Shown here piece after piece: positions 6,024-9,556 of a stretch of DNA of 9,556 nucleotides. The position numbers and the translations under genes were made by a program. Numbering within the stretch: position 1 is the stretch's first letter; the number at the start of each line of letters is the position of its first letter. The notes beneath the pieces are model-generated. The model saw nothing but the letters and a program-made list of their open reading frames with translations, was not told the origin of the DNA and did not search any database. This stretch comes from Anaerolineales bacterium UBA6663 (GTDB lineage: Bacteria; Chloroflexota; Anaerolineae; Anaerolineales; UBA6663): NCBI GenBank assembly GCA_002455335.1, contig DKKP01000370.1, forward strand, positions 31,675 through 41,230. Direction: 5' to 3'.

Positions 6024-7142
6024 ATGCAGATCGCCACGCGTGTGACCCGCGCCGGGATACCCGATGCGGCCCAGGGAGCGCCTTTTTTGCCGGGCCCGGT
6101 CTTTGCCGCGCCGTTTCATGCGGCCGGAGAGGCCAAGGACGCGGCTTACGTCTACGCGCGAACCGGGCACCCCACCTGGACCCGATACGAGATGGCCCTG
6201 ACCGAGCTCGAGGGCGGGCAGGCGTGCGTGTTCGCCTCGGGCATGGCCGCGGTCGCGGCGGTCTTTGGCGCCGTGCTGCGCCCGGGCGACCGAGTGGTGC
6301 TGCCGGCCGACAGTTATTTCGGCGCCCGCGCGCTGGTTGACGGCTTCTTCACGCAGATGGGCGTGACCGTCGTCAAGGCGCCGACCGCCGGGAGCGCGCA
6401 GATGGCGCACATCACCGGCGCGCGCCTGGTCTGGCTCGAGACCCCGAGCAACCCCAACCTCGACGTCTGCGATATCGCGGCCGTCGTCGCCCAAGCACGC
6501 GACCACGGCGCGCTTGTCGCCGTCGACAACACGACGGCCACTGTGCTCTCCCAGCAACCGCTGGCGCTTGGCGCCGACTTCTCGGTCGCTTCAGACACGA
6601 AGGCCATGAGCGGCCACTCCGATCTGTTGCTTGGGCATGTCGCGGTTCGTGAGCCGGCCTGGCTCGAACGAATCGTCGAGTGGCGCACGCACGTCGGCGC
6701 CACACCTGGGCCGATGGATGTCTGGCTGGCGCATCGTTCGCTTGCCACGCTCGATGTGCGGCTCGAACGTCAGACGGCGAATGCGCTTGCGCTCGCGACC
6801 TATCTCCGAAGCCGTCCTGAGTTGATCGCCGTGCGTTACCCCGGTCTGCCCGACGATCCCGCGCACGACATCGCAGCGCGTCAGATGACGCGCTTTGGGA
6901 CAGTCCTTGGCCTGACGTTCGCAGACAGGGCAGCGGCCGAAGCCTTTCTCGCGCACGCAACACTCATCACAGAGGCCACGAGCTTCGGCGGCGTTCACAC
7001 GACGGCCGAACGCCGCATGCGCTGGGGCGCCGACGGCGTCTCGGAGGGTTTTGTGCGCCTGAGCGTCGGCGTCGAGCACATCGACGATCTTTTGGCCGAT
7101 GTCGCGCAAGCGCTCTCGAGCGTGTCACGGGTGGAGCCTTGA
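6024..7142 (+). CDS. Cystathionine gamma-lyase/synthase family PLP enzyme
   Basis: The 372-residue protein belongs to the Cys/Met metabolism PLP-dependent family, the transsulfuration enzymes. It has the whole active-site set: Y44 and R46 in YVYARTGHPT (42-51), the phosphate-binding SGM at 72-74, the ring-stacking Y98 in DSYFG, E139 and N143 in WLETPSNP, D168 in VDNTTA, Schiff-base lysine K193 in SDTKAMSGHSD, and carboxylate-binding R345 in VRLSVGVE. The start FLPGPVFAAPFH (21-32) and NPNLDVCD (143-150) look like the subgroup usually annotated as cystathionine gamma-lyase in Actinobacteria, from memory. It would convert cystathionine to cysteine, 2-oxobutyrate and ammonia, or carry out a related elimination or replacement; sequence does not separate lyase from synthase. 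ATG 6024 lies nine bases after AGGA (6011-6014); a TTG at 6015 touches that site and is rejected. It follows the coiled-coil gene by 46 bases with no terminator, so it is probably co-transcribed. Confidence 0.93.
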   Translation: MQIATRVTRAGIPDAAQGAPFLPGPVFAAPFHAAGEAKDAAYVYARTGHPTWTRYEMALTELEGGQACVFASGMAAVAAVFGAVLRPGDRVVLPADSYFGARALVDGFFTQMGVTVVKAPTAGSAQMAHITGARLVWLETPSNPNLDVCDIAAVVAQARDHGALVAVDNTTATVLSQQPLALGADFSVASDTKAMSGHSDLLLGHVAVREPAWLERIVEWRTHVGATPGPMDVWLAHRSLATLDVRLERQTANALALATYLRSRPELIAVRYPGLPDDPAHDIAARQMTRFGTVLGLTFADRAAAEAFLAHATLITEATSFGGVHTTAERRMRWGADGVSEGFVRLSVGVEHIDDLLADVAQALSSVSRVEP

Positions 7143-7164
7143 CCACAACGATCGAGGCGGCGCC

Positions 7165-7980
7165 ATGAACGCCACACAACCAGCCGGCGATCTGACACGA
7201 GCCGAACACGGCGGGCTGATCTTCTATCACGTTGCCGCCTGGGCCGGCCTGCCGCTTGTCCACGGCTTCACGACCCGGCACGGCGGCGTCAGCCCCGAGC
7301 CATTCGCCGGGCTCAACCTTTCGATCAGCGTCGGCGACACGCGCGCCAACGTCGTCGAGAACCGGAGAAGGGTCTTCACCGCCCTCGGTCGGGCGCCGGA
7401 TTCGATCGCCGATCTCTGGCAGGTGCACTCGGCTGACGTCATCTACGCGACGGCGCCCCGCGCGCCTGGGCAAGACCATCACGGAAAGGCCGATGCCCTG
7501 ATCACCGATCGGCCCGAGGTCACGCTCTTCTTGCGCTTCGCGGATTGTGTGCCGATCTTGCTGTACGATCGTGCACGACACGTCATCGGCCTCGTGCACG
7601 CCGGCTGGCGGGGCACGGTATCCGGCGTGTGCGCCGCGACCGTGTCAGCGCTCACCCGGCAGTTCGGCACCGACCCGACGGACGTGGTCGCCGCCATCGG
7701 GCCTTCAATCTCCGGGCCGCGCTATGAAGTCGGCCCCGAAGTCGTGACGGCCGCCGAAGCGATCCTTGGCGACAGGGCCGGCGAAGCTCTGATGTCGCGG
7801 TCGGGCAAGACCCACTTCGACCTGTGGCGCGCCAATGCCGTTGTGCTCGAGCGGGCCGGGGTCTCGGCGATCACGATCGGCGGCTTATGCACGGCCGACA
7901 ACACGCATGACTTCTATTCGCATCGCGCCGAACAGGGCCGCACCGGCCGTTTCGGCGCCTTGTTGGCGCTGGCGCAATGA
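7165..7980 (+). CDS. pgeF: Peptidoglycan editing factor PgeF (YfiH/YlmD)
   Basis: The 271-residue protein is a full-length member of the DUF152/'laccase-domain' family. It has the three metal ligands: H88 in LWQVHSADV, C128 in FADCVPILLYD and H145 in VHAGWRGTVSG. Other family blocks are GFTTRHGGVS (34-43), AIGPSISGPRYEVG (177-190) and FYSHRAEQGRTGRFGALLAL (250-269). In E. coli PgeF prevents L-serine from replacing L-alanine in the UDP-MurNAc stem, and mammalian FAMIN/LACC1 and bacterial relatives act on purine nucleosides and related substrates. I chose ATG 7165, seven bases after GAGG (7154-7157); the open frame back to 7099 overlaps the upstream gene and has no family content. Its TGA overlaps the yggS start (ATGA), so the two are coupled. 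Identity is firm; the substrate in this organism is assumed from family knowledge. Confidence 0.95.
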   Translation: MNATQPAGDLTRAEHGGLIFYHVAAWAGLPLVHGFTTRHGGVSPEPFAGLNLSISVGDTRANVVENRRRVFTALGRAPDSIADLWQVHSADVIYATAPRAPGQDHHGKADALITDRPEVTLFLRFADCVPILLYDRARHVIGLVHAGWRGTVSGVCAATVSALTRQFGTDPTDVVAAIGPSISGPRYEVGPEVVTAAEAILGDRAGEALMSRSGKTHFDLWRANAVVLERAGVSAITIGGLCTADNTHDFYSHRAEQGRTGRFGALLALAQ

Positions 7981-8705
7981 CGACCGACCCGAAGCTTGTG
8001 CACCAACTTGATGGCCGGATCGCGGAGGTGCGTGAGCGGATCGCTTCCGCCGCGGTTGCCGTGGGGCGCGACCCGGAATCCGTGACCCTGATCGCGGTCA
8101 GCAAGACGCATCCCTGGGCCACGATCGCGGCCGCAGCCAAAGTCGGCCAGAGGGATTTTGGCGAGAACCGGCTCGAGGAGGCCCTCGCCAAGCGCCGCGA
8201 ACCGGGTGCGGCCGACCTTCGCTGGCACATGATCGGCCATGTACAAAGCCGCAAAGCGGCAGCCGTCGTCGAAGCCGGTTTCGATTTGATCCACTCTGTG
8301 GATACGCTCAGGCTCGCGGAGCGATTGAGCCGGGCGGCCCAGCCGACCGGACGAACGCAACCCGTTCTTCTCGAATGTAACGTCTCGGGCGAAGACAGCA
8401 AGTCGGGTTTCGTAGCCGCGAACCACGCCGATTGGTCGGCCCTGATCGATACCTGGTCGACGTTGGGCCGGCTGCCCGGCCTGTCGGTCGTCGGCCTGAT
8501 GACGATGGCGCCCTGGGGCACCGATGATGAGACGGCGCGCCCGATATTTGCGCGCCTGCGTGAGCTCTCGGCCCTGGCGCAGGCCCGGCTCGGCCTGGTC
8601 TGGCCCGTGCTGTCGATGGGGATGACCGATGACTACGCCGGCGCGGTGCGTGAGGGCGCAACGCACGTCCGTGTCGGCCGAGCGATCTTCGGCGATCGCG
8701 GCTAG
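7977..8705 (+). CDS. yggS: YggS/PLPBP, PLP homeostasis protein
   Basis: The 242-residue protein is a single-domain PLP-binding TIM barrel of the YggS/PROSC/PLPBP family. The PLP lysine is K43 in IAVSKTHP. Other hallmarks are FGENRLEEA (61-69), WHMIGHVQSRK (83-93), HSVD (106-109), NVSGEDSKSGF (135-145), GLMTMAPWG (173-181) and LSMGMTDDYAGAVREGAT (212-229), ending in VRVGRAIFGDR. Family length is about 220-245, so it is complete. It has no known catalytic turnover. It keeps free PLP in balance, and its loss in E. coli disturbs 2-oxobutyrate, branched-chain amino acid and vitamin B6 pools. Coupling to pgeF through ATGA and the upstream PLP enzyme fit that role. Note that the 'pgeF-yggS' pair is widespread and does not by itself identify the lineage. 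Confidence 0.96.
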   Translation: MTTDPKLVHQLDGRIAEVRERIASAAVAVGRDPESVTLIAVSKTHPWATIAAAAKVGQRDFGENRLEEALAKRREPGAADLRWHMIGHVQSRKAAAVVEAGFDLIHSVDTLRLAERLSRAAQPTGRTQPVLLECNVSGEDSKSGFVAANHADWSALIDTWSTLGRLPGLSVVGLMTMAPWGTDDETARPIFARLRELSALAQARLGLVWPVLSMGMTDDYAGAVREGATHVRVGRAIFGDRG

Positions 8706-8708
8706 ATT

Positions 8709-8747
8709 CCCTGCCCGATGGCTCTCCGGTGCGCATCGTCCGCAGGG
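8709..8747 (+). terminator. Hairpin after yggS
   Basis: CCCTGC (8709-8714) pairs with GCAGGG (8742-8747), and inside it CGATG (8716-8720) pairs with CATCG (8734-8738), with a small internal bulge and a 13-base loop. It starts three bases after the yggS stop. No T-run follows, so it is a U-less hairpin that might slow polymerase or stabilise the upstream mRNA. The pairing is seen; termination is inferred. Confidence 0.4.
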
Positions 8748-8785
8748 TCTGGAGTCGTGTGTGGATGCAGTAGGCGCGCCAATGA

Positions 8786-8820
8786 GCGTCACAGGGTGTG
8801 CAAGCACGCGTCACAGGGTG
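8786..8820 (+). repeat. Two direct copies of GCGTCACAGGGTG
   Basis: The 13-mer GCGTCACAGGGTG occurs at 8786-8798 and again at 8808-8820, start to start 22 bases, close to two helical turns. Both lie in the 250-bp gap upstream of yggT. Same-face spacing of identical sites suggests a pair of binding sites for a regulator. No known regulator consensus is recognised. Confidence 0.5.
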
Positions 8821-8827
8821 ATCCTGT
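8813..8827. promoter_or_regulatory. Operator-like palindrome ACAGG-N5-CCTGT
   Basis: ACAGG (8813-8817) and CCTGT (8823-8827) form an inverted repeat, with a further T-A pair inside the spacer. It overlaps the second copy of the direct repeat, so that copy is half of a palindrome and the first is not. It lies about 20 bases before a possible -10 element (TATGCT, 8848-8853), a position from which a bound repressor could act. The symmetry is seen; operator function is inferred. Confidence 0.35.
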
Positions 8828-8853
8828 CCGGTTGCGGCCGATTGCGTTATGCT
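8824..8853 (+). promoter_or_regulatory. Weak promoter candidate for yggT
   Basis: TATGCT (8848-8853) matches four of six -10 positions, and CTGTCC (8824-8829) matches three of six -35 positions at an 18-base spacing. Start near 8860 would leave a leader of about 100 bases before yggT. The match is poor and the overlap with the palindrome is the main reason to list it. The region 8706-8955 has no coding potential that I trust. Confidence 0.2.
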
Positions 8854-8948
8854 TGTGTTCAGCGTTTGAGGGTTCAGACGTGGTTCAAGATCTGGGAGCC
8901 AGGGGTCGTGCACCCGCGTGACTGAGACGGCTCTCGCACTGTTGGCAT

Positions 8949-8954
8949 AAGGAG
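8949..8954 (+). promoter_or_regulatory. AAGGAG ribosome binding site that decides the yggT start
   Basis: AAGGAG is the strongest Shine-Dalgarno site in the window. It lies one base before ATG 8956, too close to position the ribosome, but seven bases before the in-frame GTG 8962, which is ideal. It therefore favours the GTG start, two codons further in. Only the first two residues (MT) differ. Confidence 0.6.
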
Positions 8955-8961
8955 CATGACT

Positions 8962-9231
8962 GTGGGCGAATCTCTGGCGGCGACGATCGGCTTGGTCGGG
9001 CAGCTCCTGACCCTCGTGCTTGTGATCAATGCGTTGCTCTCTTGGGCGCCGATCGACCCGACTCATCCGGTGCGACGTACGCTCAGCGAGATCTGCGAGC
9101 CGATCGTGCGGCCGTTTCGCAATCTGCTGCCGCCAGTCGGGATGATGGACTTCTCGCCGCTTGTGGCGATGCTGGCCATCCAGCTCATCGCGCGCGTGTT
9201 GCAGATGCTGGTTCTGCAGGCTTTCGCCTGA
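8962..9231 (+). CDS. yggT: YggT-family membrane protein
   Basis: From GTG 8962 the protein is 89 residues; from ATG 8956 it would be 91. It has two hydrophobic helices, one early in the protein (LLTLVLVINALLSW) and one near the end (LVAMLAIQLIARVLQMLVLQ). Between them is the family signature HPVRRTLSEICEPIVRPF followed by RNLLPPVGMMDFSPLV. YggT proteins are small inner-membrane proteins of uncertain function, linked to osmotic tolerance in E. coli and to the cell-division cluster in Gram-positives and cyanobacteria. The TGA at 9229-9231 is followed after one base by the next ATG, so it is coupled to the DUF167 gene. It may have its own promoter in the 250-bp gap before it. Confidence 0.93.
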   Translation: MGESLAATIGLVGQLLTLVLVINALLSWAPIDPTHPVRRTLSEICEPIVRPFRNLLPPVGMMDFSPLVAMLAIQLIARVLQMLVLQAFA

Positions 9232-9232
9232 G

Positions 9233-9529
9233 ATGGAGATCCGACCCGGCGGCCAGGGCGCCGCGCTCCTGGTCAAGATCACGCCGCGCGCGAAGCGAAC
9301 GGCTGTGATCGGACGGCTCGATGACGGCAGCCTCAAGATCGCCGTCGCTGCCCCGCCCGAGGATGGAAAGGCCAATGCCGCGTTGATCCGTTTCCTCGCG
9401 CTGACGTTGGGTGTGCGTGAAGCCCACATCGAGATCGTCAGCGGGCATGGCGCGCCGCGTAAGCTGATCGCGATCACGGGCCTGACGCCCGCCGAGGTCG
9501 AGCGGCGGTTGGTACCCACACAGGGCTGA
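9233..9529 (+). CDS. DUF167/YggU-family protein
   Basis: The 98-residue protein is a complete DUF167 (YggU) member, a small alpha/beta protein of unknown function. Signatures are LLVKITPRAKRTAV (12-25), LKIAVAAPPEDGKANAALIRFLA (34-56) and IVSGHGAPRKLIAITGL (68-84), where the central PPxxGKAN block is the family's most conserved region. The start at ATG 9233 comes one base after the yggT stop, and translation is probably coupled; a longer open frame to 9161 only reads through yggT in the wrong frame. Pairing of yggT with DUF167 is common in several phyla and supports a shared but unknown role. Confidence in the family is high; no function is claimed. Confidence 0.93.
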   Translation: MEIRPGGQGAALLVKITPRAKRTAVIGRLDDGSLKIAVAAPPEDGKANAALIRFLALTLGVREAHIEIVSGHGAPRKLIAITGLTPAEVERRLVPTQG

Positions 9530-9537
9530 CGCACGAC

Positions 9538-9556
9538 ATGAAAAGCGGCCGGGTCG
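9538..9556 (+). CDS. Possible start of the next gene (partial)
   Basis: An ATG at 9538 opens a frame (MKSGRV...) that runs off the window nine bases after the DUF167 stop. There is no clear ribosome site; AGGG lies 12 bases before it. The spacing fits the operon, but six codons are too few to say whether this is real. Confidence 0.2.

Noticed and set aside
4973..6037. 354-codon open frame on the minus strand opposite the coiled-coil gene
   Set aside because: It is the reverse complement shadow of a Glu/Arg-rich coding frame, which reads as Leu/Ala/Asp. It has no ribosome site or family motif, whereas the plus-strand gene has a -10 box, a ribosome site and a coherent helical protein.
7914..8807. 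297-codon minus-strand frame opposite yggS
   Set aside because: It is antisense to a firmly identified gene and lacks motifs; GC-rich shadow frames of this length are common.
8870..8895. tRNA-like T-arm string GGTTCAAG at about 8882-8889
   Set aside because: No matching acceptor, D or anticodon stems can be drawn around it.
8308..9534. 408-codon open frame on the minus strand opposite yggS, yggT and DUF167
   Set aside because: It crosses three well-supported genes and the regulatory gap, and its composition is Arg/Ala/Pro-rich without any recognisable block.
1..9556. CRISPR array, transposase, integrase or phage genes
   Set aside because: I looked for regularly spaced long repeats, DDE or tyrosine recombinase motifs and found none; the only repeats are short palindromes and one 13-mer pair.

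Overview
The window is GC-rich and gene-dense, with tight gene spacing (ATGA and TGATG overlaps), as expected for a free-living bacterium. I place it tentatively in the Chloroflexota. The reasons are the yggS / yggT / DUF167 order, a mannosyltransferase-like GT4 protein, and a cytoplasmic coiled-coil protein with an 'xxTVEWLDxERRKD' start that I remember from that phylum. This comes from memory, not a search, and an actinobacterium-like lineage is the main alternative. No rRNA, tRNA, CRISPR array, transposase or phage gene is visible.

Left block (1-2041, plus strand): the last 20 codons of a membrane protein, then a 213-residue multi-pass protein and a 446-residue protein with the fold signature of NuoN/antiporter-type complex I subunits. 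Start and stop codons overlap at both junctions, so this is one operon for a complex-I-like or Mrp/hydrogenase-4-like membrane module. The antiporter-like subunit has only one lysine in 446 residues, and that one lies in a loop.

Minus-strand block (4464-2102): two GT4 glycosyltransferases transcribed leftward as a pair, converging on the membrane module across a strong GC-rich hairpin. The first appears to be expressed as a leaderless mRNA.

Intergenic 4465-4795: a divergent promoter region that carries several GC-rich palindromes, two of them resembling proteobacterial-type REP elements in opposite orientation, just upstream of a perfect TATAAT box.

Right block (4796-9529, plus strand): a 393-residue all-helical coiled-coil protein with a tryptophan repeat of period 11, a cystathionine gamma-lyase/synthase-type PLP enzyme, pgeF (peptidoglycan editing factor), yggS (PLP homeostasis), a 250-bp regulatory-looking gap, then yggT (membrane) and a DUF167/YggU protein. 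The middle three fit together as amino-acid and PLP quality control: sulfur amino acid and 2-oxobutyrate chemistry, exclusion of misincorporated serine from peptidoglycan, and PLP balance. In other phyla pgeF-yggS-yggT sits beside the division genes ftsZ, sepF and divIVA; none of these is visible here.

Nothing in the window is an obviously new defence or mobile system. The best candidates for something undescribed are the coiled-coil protein, the lysine-poor antiporter-like subunit, the inverted palindrome pair and the repeat-bearing yggT leader.
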